Source: Membranipora membranacea (taxonomy: Eukaryota; Bryozoa; Gymnolaemata; Cheilostomatida; Membraniporidae). From it: DNA of 64,000 bases. Positions 47,491 to 60,884 of the stretch are shown here, in pieces; position 1 is the stretch's first letter; each line of letters begins with the position of its first letter. The translations under genes and the position numbers were made by a program. The notes beneath the pieces are model-generated. The model was not told the DNA's origin and searched no databases. It saw only the letters and a program-made list of their open reading frames with translations. The stretch is from NCBI GenBank assembly GCA_914767715.1, contig OU612066.1, positions 22,542,283-22,606,282 on the forward strand, read 5' to 3'.

Positions 47491-50281
47491 CTATGAGATA
47501 ATCATGCGTAAAGTGTTTCCCATAAAACTCTTGACAAACTTAAAAGATTTGGTAACTCGTCTTTTTATACCATGCTGAGCTCTGCGTGTAGCCAATAACT
47601 TGGTACTGGCCTGAGGGCGTTTCTCACAGAGTCCTAATTTATCAGTAGGTGTATCGCACAGAATTTGAGAGCTTTCATGCTGCACACATGTAGCCGGTTC
47701 AGGTTTTATTTCCTCATCATTTTCGCATATCACATCTAGTGAATCTGAAATTTGTGTTTAAGTCTGCCCTCCATACCTGCTAATATGTTCGTTTATTGAT
47801 TTCACTATCTCAGGTTCAAAAATTGACAGTCCCAATCTAGTGGTCATTGTTTCAGAGTTCATGATTAAAGCTTGTCAATTTGGACACATATATTTTTATT
47901 ATCCCTCTTCCATCTGACAGAAATTATCAAATCTAATCGAATGTGTGAAAGTTTCTCACTTACCGAGAAGAACTGCAAGGGTATTATTCTGTTGTTACTG
48001 TATTTCACTCTCCGACCCATCTTCGAAATATACGATTTCAGGTCTGTAAAATAGAAGTTCACTAGTTAAAATTACTGTGTTCATTTATTGTTGAGGGGGG
48101 ACAGCTCATGATACTGATGTTTCCCCCTTTTCAGATTTTCAACATATATTGCTCACAGGCATTAGTAGTTGGGTGGTAGCTTCATATAGGCATTAAGATG
48201 CAAATTGGGATAAATGATATTACTGTTCACTTCTGATCCTTTTGTGCTCTACAGATCAGAAGAAAATTACAAAAATTGGAAGATGTTATAACGATGCCTG
48301 GATTCTCTCGTGAAATAACCCAATGGTAACATAGTTATGAGTGTCGTCTATAACATTGCATTGTGGGATACTTTTCAATATCGACAATTGACTATATATA
48401 CAAGATGTATTACAAAATATTCCTTGAAACTCACATGATATGGTCATTTGAGATGGTCTGATAGAATAGTGTTGAGATTGATGTGTCTAGTTTTTCTAGC
48501 TGTGTTAGTTCATTGGTGAATTCAAGGAGACTTAGATTCAATGGTGTTTCCAATTCATCTTCAGAATACTCAAAGCTGTCTTCATACAGAGATGACCTAT
48601 TTGTCAAATCATTCTCGAAGCTCAGCCAAAAGGATGTATCAAGTTTCCGAGGACTAGAAAATAACACAAAAATAACACTATTATTATACAGTGAACAAGA
48701 GCAGTCAATTTGTATGGTCTCACAATTGCCAAATCGGTTGTCGATCAGTTGTGGGCATATTTCCATACATGTTTTTTTGCTGTTTGGAAAAATTTGATTT
48801 GAGTTTGTGTTCAGAGAGATAAGCCTATCAGTGACAGCCAAATTACACCACATATCAGACGCTTAACCAGTTCACAACATAGGCTACTATCATTAATTGT
48901 ATGCTATAAAGAAGACTTTAAACACATGAATACATATATACGCGTAAATACTAAAACACTATAAAATACTCACATTACAGGATGTGCCATAGTTTGATAA
49001 GTCGGGATTTGCAATGACGAGACATGATTATCTATTTTGAGAGAATATTCTACTAGCTGATTGAGGCTGTCGGTGAGCTGTGTAATAAATAATGTGTCTG
49101 TAGTGCACTCTTCATCGCATGAGAAGGGAAACTCAGTGTCCAAGATGTCTGTGAGATCTAAGAAGGTAAGAACTAATATGCTACTAAAGGTAATATTTCA
49201 CTATCGACACCCCATTTTATGTGAGAGCACCTCAATAAAAATTAGCAAGATATCTAAATCTCTTGTCATGTCGTATGGTTCGTTATCTTTCGATCAGGTC
49301 GAGTTTCCTATGCAATCACTCAATAAAGCTAGACATCTAGTATTGTTCTATTTTGCAATGGTTGTATGGTTCATATGATTCGATTCCATTATTGCAATCA
49401 TGAAATGCTTCAGCATAGCAAAACTATTAACAAAGGCATAGGATAAATAATTCCAAATAACAATTAAGTCCCTCAGATTAGGATAATTACCATCAGAGAA
49501 TTCACACAACTGATCTTCATCCCGGGCGCTTCCCTCCTCAGACTCATATCCACCATCTGACTCTGAAAATCAAATGTGTTATGATAAGTTTCTAAGAGGA
49601 GTAGTTATCATATATGGTTGAACTTGATTTTGGTTGAGTGCGATAAACCTGGTCTCTTTTTCAATAGCTGACTACAGGAATTTCCTTTACTTACAAGTTT
49701 AAATTCTGTCAAACTCAGCACCTTCAATGCTTCATAATAATCATCATAATGTGTAACAAGATCGACAAATTTCAGGTTCCCCTAATTGACACTCACCATT
49801 CTGGCTTTTGCATGAAAATACATCCTCTAAATCTCTCAAATCCGGCTGCTGGCCCTTGTGATCATCATCGATATCACTTCACAACCTCAGGCTAACTACC
49901 TCACAACTACTACAATTGAAATGTATGATATGTGATTTAACTCTCCCTCATAGAGTCACCTAGTAATACCACTACTACTTGTACTACTTACTCATTGTGC
50001 CGTTGCGCTCCCAGAAGGCAGCGATTGCATCATCTTTAATATTGTAACGCTGCTGATGACACATCATCTTTAGTATAAACATAATGGACTTTTTTAGAAG
50101 AACCCTAACCCCTAACAAAGTAAGGCCAAATTCCAAATATGATAAGTTGATTACCATTGGAAAAGAGTTTAAAACTTACCTACTATCGATTTAATAACAG
50201 CAGTAATGAGAATGATGATTTAACTTACATAGTAGTTCTGTACATTTCTTCTTGTTGATAATATTGGTTATAGGAAGACAT
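47491..50281 (-). pseudogene. Acidic modular protein gene, broken unit B copy
   Basis: Exon-by-exon match to the intact gene at 22544-25539. It starts MSSYNQYYQQEEMYRTT (50281-50229). Exon 2 (49891-49797) has TGA at 49881-49879 where the intact gene has Trp. Exon 3 (about 49565-49493), exon 4 (about 49157-48973) and a longer exon 5 (about 48653-48435, SSLYEDSFEYSEDELETPLN) are open. The exon 6 equivalent (LSPEVGSDHE module) is not found. The exon 7 equivalent (PEIVYFEDGSESEIQ then TAA) is stopped. The last exon (47744-47491) is open to the stop. At least two stops and one missing exon make the ancestral product impossible unless splicing has been re-wired. Confidence 0.8.
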
Positions 50282-51619
50282 GTTCATGTAGATAACACTT
50301 GATTTCTATAGAATTTTACAGAGAATCACAGAAACACAGCTTGTTCAGTCGGTTGCTTATTTCTGATTGTTGTGCTCAACCTTCAGTCATCATTGTGTTT
50401 AAAGTTGTGTCATGGCGCATCTCATTCAATTGTTGGCGGTTATTACTCTAGGTCACTCGATTTCGATTAGGAGTTGTCCTCTCATTATTAGATTATGTGA
50501 TTTATAATTCTTATGATAAATATAGGATGATATTACTTCATATTCAAAAATTAAATAAGAAATTATGTAGTTTATTTCTATGATAAGAATATGACGTCCA
50601 GGATGATATTGCCTACCAGATAAAATTGTGTTTATATTATTATGTTTACGTCCCTTTACTAAATTCTTTAGATTCTCCAAACTGACTACTTGGTGTTCTA
50701 TATGAATATAAATACCATGAATGAACTTTTTCTTGAAACTTCCATTCCATATTATTCTGGCATCACTACATGCTGGTGTCAACTAATGCTGGTTTAAAAT
50801 TTAGTTTTGTTTCGTTTTGCTGAGTCGCAGCATAAAACATGGCTAGTGCAGACTGCAACCTTTCATCGCGATATCAGACAGTTTTATCTATTTAATGGGT
50901 ACACCTTGGTCACATCAGTTTCATGTTAAAAGGGATGTTTTATTGTCAGAATAACTGAAATGTGACTAACTGCCGTACAGTGATATTCAGAACTAGAAGG
51001 ATATACACATTGTGGTATTATTAACGTAGAAGGGCCATGGAGTAGCTAATACATATCACTGGATAGATATATATACCCCATCTGATATGTGAAGGTTACC
51101 GTAACTGGAAAAGGTGAGTTTACATAATTAATCCTTTCTTTTCCTTTAGGACCCGGTAGTAGTAAGAGTGTCCTCAGCATATGAAGTTCTGTCTGGGATC
51201 TAAAGGTTGCTTGTTATGATCTTGGGAGATGTAGAAAGTTTAGTTTCAAAGATTTGGATTTGAGGCTTGGAACCAATTGTATTCATCAGCTCGATAATAA
51301 TTCACATTCATTGTTTTTGGCAGTCATTACCCCTAACAAAGCTGAAAAATTTGCAATTTTTGTGTAACAATTAATCGAAACAAGGAAATTTGCCTCTCAT
51401 CATTTACACTACACCAGATATATCACAGTTAACCCAGTGACACCTATTCCAATTATTCACATTCAATATTTGAGCACCTGGCAATTTTTACCATAGCTGA
51501 TTGCTATTATCTATCTCCACTGATGTGAATAAATTCATTTTAATAGTCCATTTCATTGTATGTTATTGACCAATAGTAAACAATTGACACTACAGGTTAA
51601 CTTCTATCAATCAATAACA
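50282..51619. other. Divergent intergenic region, unit B
   Basis: Lies between the acidic-protein pseudogene start and the TRIM first exon. It matches 25540-26660 and then joins directly to the TRIM upstream block, about 1.2 kb shorter than in unit A. No gene. Confidence 0.6.
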
Positions 51620-51788
51620 TATAACATGTTTTGTTTAGCTTTTTTGTCAGGCTATTAAGATCAGGCCGTTAACTCATTACACAGCAGTCTGCAGTCACAG
51701 CTTGAACAAGGAATTTATTAACAAGCAGTGGAGATTTAGATAGAGCAACAAACTGAGAGTTTACAGGACATAACCATTGAGAATATCA
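51620..51788 (+). other. TRIM first exon (non-coding), unit B
   Basis: Single copy of the exon-like block that is triplicated in unit A. It ends AATATCAG before a GTCAGT donor. It lacks the upstream ATGGATTTCCC segment in full, supporting an untranslated role. Confidence 0.55.
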
Positions 51789-52298
51789 GGTCAGTAGTAT
51801 GTAAAATCAAGGTTTTAGATACTCTCTATAACTCTGTTAGGGTGTTGAACATCTAATCGCCTTGTCCAATTTTGTATCACTGCTTACTCTAATTAGGGAA
51901 TAGGGTAGCAAATAATGGCATTTTATAGTCAACCAACTGAGATCTCAATTATGGAGAGCTATATTACCAGATTTGTAGTCACCCTTCTCTTAATATACAT
52001 ACATAGGTCACGCTCACAGCAGGCACTTGGCAAATAAAATTCATTGTTTGGGAGGGGCAGGGAGAAAGAGCGAATTTAAAAGAGTCTCCTCACTTCTGTG
52101 GTAACCCTCGGATGTGATTCTCAGTTTGTTATAGATGGCGATGTGCGCCTTCACCTGAGCAAGCAAGCACACCCACATATGGAAAGGCGGGGCCTCCCCT
52201 GATCTTCTTGTTCTAAGTATTGTTATTAGCAATATTATGTCAATAATTTATTCATGCTCTTAGATCCACTGAGTGACACACAGCATCACATAAGAGAA

Positions 52299-55200
52299 AT
52301 GGCCGCCTCAGTAGCAGAAGATGCACCACATCTGGTCACATGTGGTAACTGCCTCGAGGAAGAGGGGTTTATCCATAACCCGATGTTTCTGCCCTGTGAT
52401 CATGTCTGCTGTGAGACTTGTCTGAGGAGGCAACTCAAGAAGACTGATGTAATCGAATGCAGAGTTTGTCAGTAAGTATTAGCTTCACAGAGTCTCTAAT
52501 ATGACAGTGTTTCTAAAAACAGTATTGCAATGAGTCTCTGATTCGAACTATCAACTACGTATTATATTGTTGTGTAGCTCCACATTGATTCAACTTATCT
52601 AGTCAGATGATTAACACCATTAATCTATATCCAATTTAAAACATTTCCTTCACATAATTTCCTGTTGTCCAGGAATGGGGGCGGGGCAGTGTTGGTGGGA
52701 GAGCTGGCAGGATAGAATAAGTGGGATGCATTTCGGGATGGTCTAAGTGGCATGGTTGGCTTAATGGTACTGGCCACATGCATCCTTCAGTAATTCAATT
52801 GTAACATTACTCCGCTCGATAATTGATTCAGTATGACATAAAGCACAACATTTCTTGATTTGTAGAAACATGTGCAAAGTGGTTATAGACAACCTTCCCT
52901 CAGCCCTAGAGAATGTTCACCCAGTTACATTCTGTGAGCCGTGTGAGAAAAGTGGGAAACTCAAAATGACTGCCAACACTTACTGTCTGACCTGTGAACA
53001 TAAGTTCTGTGCTGCTCATCAGAAGGTAAATACCAATCGTGAACTTTTCTATGGGTGTCTGTTAAACAGGTTTGAGAAATAATTTTGTAATTTGAACAGC
53101 ATTATCAGTGATAGCTATGGAAGGAATGAGTAATATATATATATATATATATTATGTTGATATATATAACTCTATGGTAAAACATTAATGTAAAAGGGAG
53201 GGAGAGAACTTTGCTTTATGTCTATTAAGGATCAAGTTTTTGATAATTTTGTAATTTACAGCTTCACATTGAGCTAAACTGGCATCATGAGACTCAGAAT
53301 ATAAAGGAGTACATGAGATCAACCTCAACAGTAGATCAGCAGAATTTTTGTCAGACTCACAAAGATCAAGTCATCGGTCTCGGTTGCTCAAAGTGTGCAA
53401 AGGTTTACTGTTTTGAGTGTGTGTCCTCTGTTGGCCTCTGCCAAAATGGTGAGTGACAATTCCAGTAACAGTGGTAGTATGAGTTCCATTTTATTGTAAT
53501 TGCAGTCTCGATAACCTGATCAAAAATTTGTTCTCTCTCTGAAACTGAGGAGCCAACTCCTGACATCATAATTAACATTTCACCTATCGGGGCCTCCACA
53601 GGAGGTGGGTCTCTAAAGTAAAAAAGCAAAAACCAAAATTATTCTCTATTTGTCCCTTGTTCAGTAAGTAAGACCTGCTAGTGATCTTGTTCCCGACGTG
53701 TTCACACCCTGGACAATACCCTTGACCGCATGTTCCTACTACTTCAAAATACACTCCTGCAATTTTATAAAGTTATGATCATCACATTGAAATTTACTAA
53801 TAATGTTAAATATTCCATCAATCTTAACACGCACCATAGATTATTAGATTAGACCAGCTTGTTCAATGCCATATACCAAATCTGATAGATTTGAGTTCTC
53901 TTATTACCCTCTAGGTTCTAACCACAAGCTCATGTCTCTAAAAGAGCTCTCAGCTGAGGTGAAGAGATTACTGGAGCCTAAGAAGAAGGAATGTGAAGAG
54001 CTATTTGATACATGGTCAGCTGTGATGAAGGAGGCAGCGGTCACTCTGTCTAACTGGGATACAGAAACTGAGGAAGGAGTCAGACTTATTGATGATACAG
54101 AAGAGAAACAGGTATTGTGATCATGCAGAAAAATGTAATACCTTAAACTGATGGGGCGAATTTTCCTTACCAAGCTTTTCTACCTAATTATTCAGGAGGT
54201 TCAAAAGTTTGAACACCACAGCAAAACATTTATAATCTGGGTGAGCGTGAAAAATGATTTTATCTGCCTCATTTGTATTTTTTCAGGACTGACTAACACT
54301 GTAGAACCATTCCGTGGTCAAATTGTGCTGTTAGCAGCCTTTGCATGTCTACTTTATCTCTTTATTTTATAGATAAAAGCTATCAGAGAGAAATATGGAA
54401 AATTGAAGGAGGAGTATACCACAAACAGAGGCAGCACTAAAGATAAGCTAACAAAATACATAGAGAAGGATGCTGGTCTAAAACTCACTGAGTTTCATGA
54501 GCAGATTAAAACTTTTCGGTCTGATCTATCTAAACAACACTGTGTAAGTTGTCTAATTATGAATAAAACCAAACACTATGAGCCAGGTGACTTTTCTCCC
54601 CTGCTTACACTTCAATTAATCATGTCATTTCACAGGATTAGCTTTAGGTTATTAAGTTGCAAAACTTCTGCAATGATATTTGAATTCACAGTGTACTTTT
54701 GTATACCTTTCACTGCTTTTGTCATATTTATAGTAGCAAGAACTATTGAATATATAAAGTTATCCTCTCATTGACATTGAGGGAGCAACTTCAAAATAAT
54801 CTTTTTATCGTTCACCGGAGGCTTGTGAAGACAGGCTACCCAACTCAAGCTTCGTCAGTTGTTGCAATATCAGTTTAACATGAAATTAATGTGTTGTAGT
54901 AGTAGATCACCATATCAGTCAGTAAAAGCTTTCTGAAACCAAAACTCCACCCATTTGTAAAGTTTATTGTGAAATTTCGAAAAGAAAAACCTCTGGGTAC
55001 CAGTCTTCAACTAAAACATTTCTTAATTTCCTTATTTTCTTAATTATAGTAGCTATAAATTAACATACACATCAAATTACCTTCTTATTTTACAGGTTGA
55101 TTTGCTGCGAACAAAGAAGATATTAGATACTAAACTGGATGATATGGCTGTTGACGAATTCAAAGGTCTAGTGGTGGAACATCAACTGAATATCCAGACC

Positions 55201-56538
55201 AATGGTATATATGTTTTTCCTGCTGCTTCAATCGTCATCTCGCCATCTTGCCACCCTCCACGTTATAATGCTATGAAAATTTGTGTGCAACCCTGCAAAG
55301 TGATTAATTGATGCAATAAGTTTGAAGTGGAAATGTTGGGCTCTGCATGAGGCATTAATCCAAGTGAACGATTTGTTTTAAGTGTCTTGTTCATTTTCAA
55401 ACTGCGTAAAAGGAAAAAAATAATTTGTTATATTTCAGAATCTGACACCACAGAGATAAACGCTGCTCTGGTTCCGACAGACGACTTTTCGATCGGTGAT
55501 GACCTCATGAGAAATCGAAAACCTCCGACCTCAATGAGGCTTGTGAAGCAGCTTGCAGCAAATAACCGTTGCTTCACATCATGTAGTTATAAAGGTGTAA
55601 CCTATGTAGGTCTAAGCAGAGGCTCAATCAACAGAATAGATGAAGCTGGTAACAAGACAACAGACTTCATCAAACTTCCCACTCACATCATCACCATAAG
55701 AGCACATCAGGATCGACTCTACATTCTCATGTATGGACAGCCTTACAAGATTTATGTGTATGATCTTAATGGACAACAGATCACCTCCTGGGATCACTCA
55801 GACAGCAATGATGATAATGATGATAATGTCGGCAACAAACTGTGCATTGTGAACAATCAGATTTTTGCTGCTGATGCCACCAATAAGAGAATCACTAACT
55901 ATAATCTCAACGGGAAAGTGATGAGACAAATTCCATGTCCTACAATCCCGACCAAAACCTTCATATCCATGTGTTCAGCAGGAGAAGACTCTGTCATCAT
56001 CACCACACGCTCACCTGCTCAGGTATTAAAGTTCAACATGAGCACAGAGACTGTACTCTGGACAAAAAACCTCACAGCAAAACCATTCTCTGTAGCCTGC
56101 AGTAACGATGTAGTACTGGTCAGTGGAGATGGATACAACGGCAGTAAGAGAGGTGTATGGATAGAAGTTCTAAATGCAGCGACTGGTAAGAACTGTACTC
56201 GTTAAATTATAATATATACATGTAGGTCTTTCATATAACAATAGAGTACTACAAAGTCCTGGTTAAATTAGTTTAGGGATTAGGGGATCAGTACCCTCAT
56301 CGAAGCAGCCAAACCACCAGTTAAATGTACGGATTTTGTTACCCTATTCTGTGCGGTCTAATGTATGCGTATACTTTCTTATCCTCTATTGCAAATTTCA
56401 GGTGAACACATAACAGAATTTAACGATCAAGAAGGAGTACAGACTGAGGTGTTGGATTTATGGACAGAGAATAACAGGCTGCTGGTGTCCAGTTATTTTC
56501 AGAGCTCTGTGCTGTGTTATGAACTTCTCTATGATTAA
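52299..56538 (+). CDS. TRIM-type E3 ubiquitin ligase with propeller, unit B (645 aa)
   Basis: Compact sister of the unit A gene. Exons: 52299-52471 (RING), 52866-53025 (B-box 1), 53262-53448 (B-box 2), 53858-54111, 54373-54543, 55096-55204 (coiled coil), 55439-56185 and 56402-56538 (propeller). Lengths agree with unit A except one codon less in the third coiled-coil exon and three more in the first propeller exon (an Asp/Asn run, SNDDNDDNVGN). All RING and B-box zinc ligands are present. Most substitutions are in the propeller (for example GLSRGSINRID for GLESGSINSID; DLNGQQITSWDHS for DLNGQRITSRDHS), the presumed target-binding face. The B-box intron has no transposon, so this is the copy more likely to be expressed normally. 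An upstream in-frame stretch (LLDPLSDTQHHIRE) could extend the N-terminus, but the exon 1 phase does not require it. Confidence 0.9.
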
Positions 56539-57404
56539 TGTTTAGCTTTCAGTAACTTTATATAGGCAGTGAACTTCTATATAAATTATGATTTACAGAA
56601 AACTGTTGCCCACTTGATGATTAAATTTCTAATAAACAAAATTTAGTTTTAGATATTTTAATGTTGAGGTTAACCTTATCATCATAAAGCTCACTGCTAT
56701 CAAGGAAGATAAACTTCATACTTTATAGAGTTCAAACCAAGTTAAATCATCAAATGTCAAAAAAAATCATTGACAGTTGATGGCGTTGTTTACAAAAGTG
56801 CTAGCTAACATTTCCCGCCTATTTATTACATTCCCTTTACAATTATTTCCATCTCTCTCAATTTGAAGCCGTCCGTTCCTGCAAAAATATGTTTTATGTA
56901 TTTAAATTTATGTAATTTATTTAAAAACATTTATTATTTACGCCTGTAATCAACAGGACCCATATTCTGACCTTAGCGGTTAGTCTCAGCAGGGGGAGGG
57001 GAATTCAATTTTTACTGGACTGAGCCCCTATTGATAGCTTCTAACCTATTTAATTTCCACCATAAGTAAGCTGTTTACTCCATGATTTATTTCCATTTCA
57101 CACAAAATATACAGACTTAAACTTATTTAATTTCAACTGCATAAGCAAGTAGTTCCGGCGCCACAGTACTGTCCACCAAAGTCCACATGTTCTGATAGGA
57201 TGGTACTGCAATTGTAATTAGCAGTAGGCAAAAGACTGAGATACATCGAAGTCATCAGGCCATTTTGCATCCAGCTTGATTATACATGTTAAGGCTTTCC
57301 GGCGACTCAACCTAAACGCAAGCGCTACAGTCAGGATGGAGAACATCATTACAGTTAAAATATGCAGTACTGTAATTTTAGTAAAACACGCATTATAATA
57401 ACAA
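56539..57404. other. TRIM 3' flank, unit B
   Basis: Collinear with 43587-44455, with few differences. AATAAAC-type signal at about 56630. No coding signal. Confidence 0.6.
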
Positions 57405-57695
57405 CATGGCAACTTAGGGAACAGGACATTTTCCTGAGCACCATGCTGACAGATACAATAAAATATTTTATGCATTGATGCCCGAACGGTGTTGACAAGA
57501 AAGCCAGTGGTTTCAAGACAGATTGACCAGCTTCCTTTCTATTGTTTCTTCAAAATGGACAAATCTATGTATACAACCTTTGCTCTATACTGTAAGTATC
57601 AATTGGATGGCTGATGATTCTGATATTTCCGAAGTACAACAAGAAATATGTGAGATCATGGATAAACTCACTCCGCAGACAGTTTCAATGCTTTA
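57405..57695 (+). pseudogene. Broken twin of the 96-aa small ORF
   Basis: Matches 44456-44746 but has TAG at codon 4 (ATGGCAACTTAG) and TGA where the unit A copy has CGA (GGTGTTGACAAG). The remainder is still recognisable (WTNLCIQPLLYT, WMADDSDIS). Confidence 0.75.
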
Positions 57696-58391
57696 AACAG
57701 GGTTAATAACTCATGCTCAGGATCCGTATTGTCATGAGCTAGTTTTAGATTATGAAGTACATGATGTGAATGCTGATGTCAGCATTGTAAGTATAGCAAG
57801 ACCCGCAGGCAGCGAGAATTGTTGACAGACATCAGTTCACATTCCATAAGTGTAACCTAATAGTAGATTTGAACCGTATTCTTTGCAAGTATGAATATGT
57901 GTCGGGTAAAACAACCCTTACACGCAACAGACTGGAACATCTATTGCCCACTCAGATGGTCTCTGGAAACAATAAATAAAAGCCTTCACTGGTAAATATT
58001 TGCTTGTTGTGCAATGAAGAGTTGTCTCCTCATTGATTATTTTGAGACAGCTCTAAACAGGAAATGTATGAGCGGCCATTTTAGAACTTATGCGGACAAC
58101 ATCATGCCATTTGATCCCATCTGCACAAGCTGCTTTCTTTTAGAATTGTTTAATTATTTAAACAAATGTCTGTATATATTAATTAATAAGTGAGAACATG
58201 AAAATAGCTGCAACCAATTAACTAACCTTCATTACTGAAGCTTCTGGTGCTGAACTCTACTTGGGTCTTGGAGAGTGATGTTTGTCATAAAAAATTGTCC
58301 TGCTATTAATTATTATTAATTATTATTATGGGAATGCTCTAGTCAATTTCAAATTGTATAATTTATACCTCGCTTAATTAGTAATGTCCCA

Positions 58392-59049
58392 GCACAGACA
58401 GCAGGTCACTGACAGTTGATTGGATAAGTTGCAGCCTTGTGTGTGTGGTTTGTGTTTGTTGTGGTGAAGACATTGAATTCCATATCTGGAATAGCATCAT
58501 TAGCTTTCTTTTGCAAAACAAAGGGCTTGCAAAAATAGCCAGTCCCTAGTAGCAATCTAGAAATGCCCTAATCATCGACACTGTAGGGGTATAATTACTG
58601 TTTGCAATTTTGTAAGCAAGACAATTTCTCAGGCTAATTATTCATGCTACTAGGGACAGCCAATCAGATAACAGTCAGATGGGTCCCTGTGTTTAGTGTC
58701 CTAACCGTATAACGCTATGATACTATTTCCATTCTAAGAGAAGAATCTAATTCAGTGGGTGAAGATGTGAAGCTGTGCATGAACCAAGTTAACGCAGCTG
58801 CGCAGCTTCTGTACCCGCCAAATGCGTTGCTCAGATGAGTCACTTCTCTCTCATTGGTCAGAATATCATACTCTGACCATTGAGAGAGAAGTGACTCATC
58901 TGAGCAACGCATTTGGCAGGTACAGAAGCTGCGCAGCTGCGATAACTTGGTTCATGCACAGCTTCACATCTTCACCACAACAAACTCAAACCACACACAC
59001 ACAAGGCTGCAACTCATCATATCAACTGTCAGTGACCTGCTGTCTGTGG
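58392..59049. mobile_element. Foldback (palindromic) element
   Basis: A long inverted repeat centred near 58865. CACAGACAGCAGGTCACTGA at the left end pairs with the complement at about 59030-59047. The pairing runs through the GCAGCCTTGTGTGTGTG block, then GTGAAGCTGTGCATGAACCA and GCAACGCATTTGGC, to a nine-base loop. The left arm is split by a nested insertion at 58471-58765. Mirror-image open frames on the two strands (MRCSDESLLS...) are an artefact of the palindrome. Confidence 0.88.
58471..58765. mobile_element. hAT-like MITE nested in the foldback element
   Basis: GGTGAAGA at 58463-58470 is duplicated at 58758-58765, giving an 8-bp target duplication. The insert starts CATTGAATT and ends AATTCAGTG, short imperfect inverted termini like those of hAT elements. 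It contains its own inverted pair GTCCCTAGTAGCA / TGCTACTAGGGAC (about 58541-58656), perhaps a third nested element. Confidence 0.78.
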
Positions 59050-59689
59050 TCCCAGGGGGGTCTTTCAATTAAAAACAGCAATCCATCAACCTGTGAGTGC
59101 CCGATTCGAGAATGAGACTCCTTGCAGGTCAGAGTCACTCCCAGAGAGTTCAATGGAATTATGGTGTTCACTCTTTTTAATTAAACCTGTCCTGCTTGTG
59201 TGGGTCCCTGTCCCTGATTGGATACGTGAGTTTGTGTGTGTTTCGCCCAAAACATACTGTGTGAAAAGATGTTTTATAAAACAAATATGTTTGCTGCTTG
59301 GTTTCACCATAACTGTAAACTGACAAGTCATTTCTTGAGCGGCTATCGCCATAATTTATGGTTGAAATATGCTAGTTTTGTTCTCTTTTAGACTCTTGAG
59401 CTCAACTCAGTAAATATATGATTGACGCTTAATGTTTTAGAATAATGCCCATCTCATATTGAAGCCGAAATTCCGATGGATTGGATGATATTATTTTATT
59501 GGGATAAAAATCTCTATTTTTTATCTTAAATTGATCTCCTTTCAGTTATGTTAACATCTTGTGCGTTTGTGGTTACCTGGTGGTTTTTTCTTCCCTGAAT
59601 ATGCTAAGAAATTGAGAGTAAAATAAAGTGCATGGTGACCCTGACCCTGAGTTGACAATGACAATAATATTGATTGAAATTTGACTCGT
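59050..59689. other. No supported gene
   Basis: I see no exon with family support; open frames on both strands at 59086-59352 overlap each other and have no recognisable motif. Confidence 0.5.
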
Positions 59690-60172
59690 TAGGCCCAGTA
59701 AGGATGAAGCCTCAGATCCCATCATTCCTGACAAAGCAGAGGGTGAAAAGTATGACCCTCACCAATGACCTCTCTGTGACCTCTGCTTCTGCCTCTATCC
59801 CTCAACATGTAGGGATAAATCTCAAACTATCCGATAAACTCTCCGCGAAGTAACCTTGCAGCCATCTGTTAAAGAAAACTAATAGTAAGCAGAAGTATGG
59901 TAGTTCGGTTCTATGTAAATCACAGAGTACTTACAGTGGATATGCCCGTTGTGTCCTACAGTGCATTTCCCCCTACAACTGTTAAATCTAAGGCTACATG
60001 ATTAGGGGTGGAACGACCTCTTGAGGTTGGAGTTGAATTTTGGATATTCAGCCTCGGATTCAACCACAAACCGGATCGGATAGTTGTTATGTCTGATCCA
60101 AGATGATTTTGTTTTAATCAACACTTACATTACATCATGTTTCTCACGTAAAATGACAAGGAAGGAAGCAGG

Positions 60173-60505
60173 GGTGTATATTCTAAAAAAATACACTCAC
60201 TGACTATTGAGAGATGAGCATAATAATCGGGCGCAGCCCGATCCACACGCCGTAGGCGGGGAGGGTGTGGGTGTGTCAATACACCGGGCTTTTGATTGAC
60301 TTGTCCCAGCTCAAGGTCAAAAGTCAAACTCTGTATGTACCGTAATTCCTCACTTGTAAGACACCCCACCCCTTGGGAAAAGTAAAAACGCTCCAGTTAT
60401 AAAGCACCCATTTGAAAAAAAATCTGACTAATTGGGATTCAAACCGACAACATTCTTAATAAAAAGTGATTACCAGGTAGACGCTCTACACACTGAGCTA
60501 TTCAG
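60173..60505 (-). mobile_element. tRNA-derived SINE (copy 2), minus strand
   Basis: Same family and orientation as 45969-46293: tRNA-like head on the minus strand (CTGAATAGCTCAGTGTGTAG, CGGTTTGAATCCCAA) and the paired GATCGGGC-GCA-GCCCGATC hairpin in the body. The second hairpin is partly changed. Confidence 0.75.
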
Positions 60506-60884
60506 CCTGGCTTGCATGGAGTTAGATTGACGGATATCTTGGCTCTGTGATTGCTAATATACGCCACTGGAAGGAAGTATACATAGTAGTAATTAAATTG
60601 GAGTTCAGATAAAATAATTGACTTTTGCTGAATGCACTCAGTGGTGATCAGTAGGCATTCAATACCTATCTCATTTTCATAGCTATCTATTGTTGCAGAT
60701 TAAATTGATGGATGTGTTTTTTTTCTGCTGAAATTGATAGAAACATCTTTACTCACTTCGTTGTGAATAATTTGGTCCAATGTTGTTCCTCGTAACGAAA
60801 TGTCTAATTTGATGAACAACAAAGTTATCCTCTTCTGCTTTTTCAAAGTAGGAGGACAATTCCTATCCTAATAACAGCAGCGAG

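Noticed and set aside
58715-59115. Two similar ORFs on opposite strands (MRCSDESLLS...)
   Set aside because: They are mirror readings of one palindrome, not genes.
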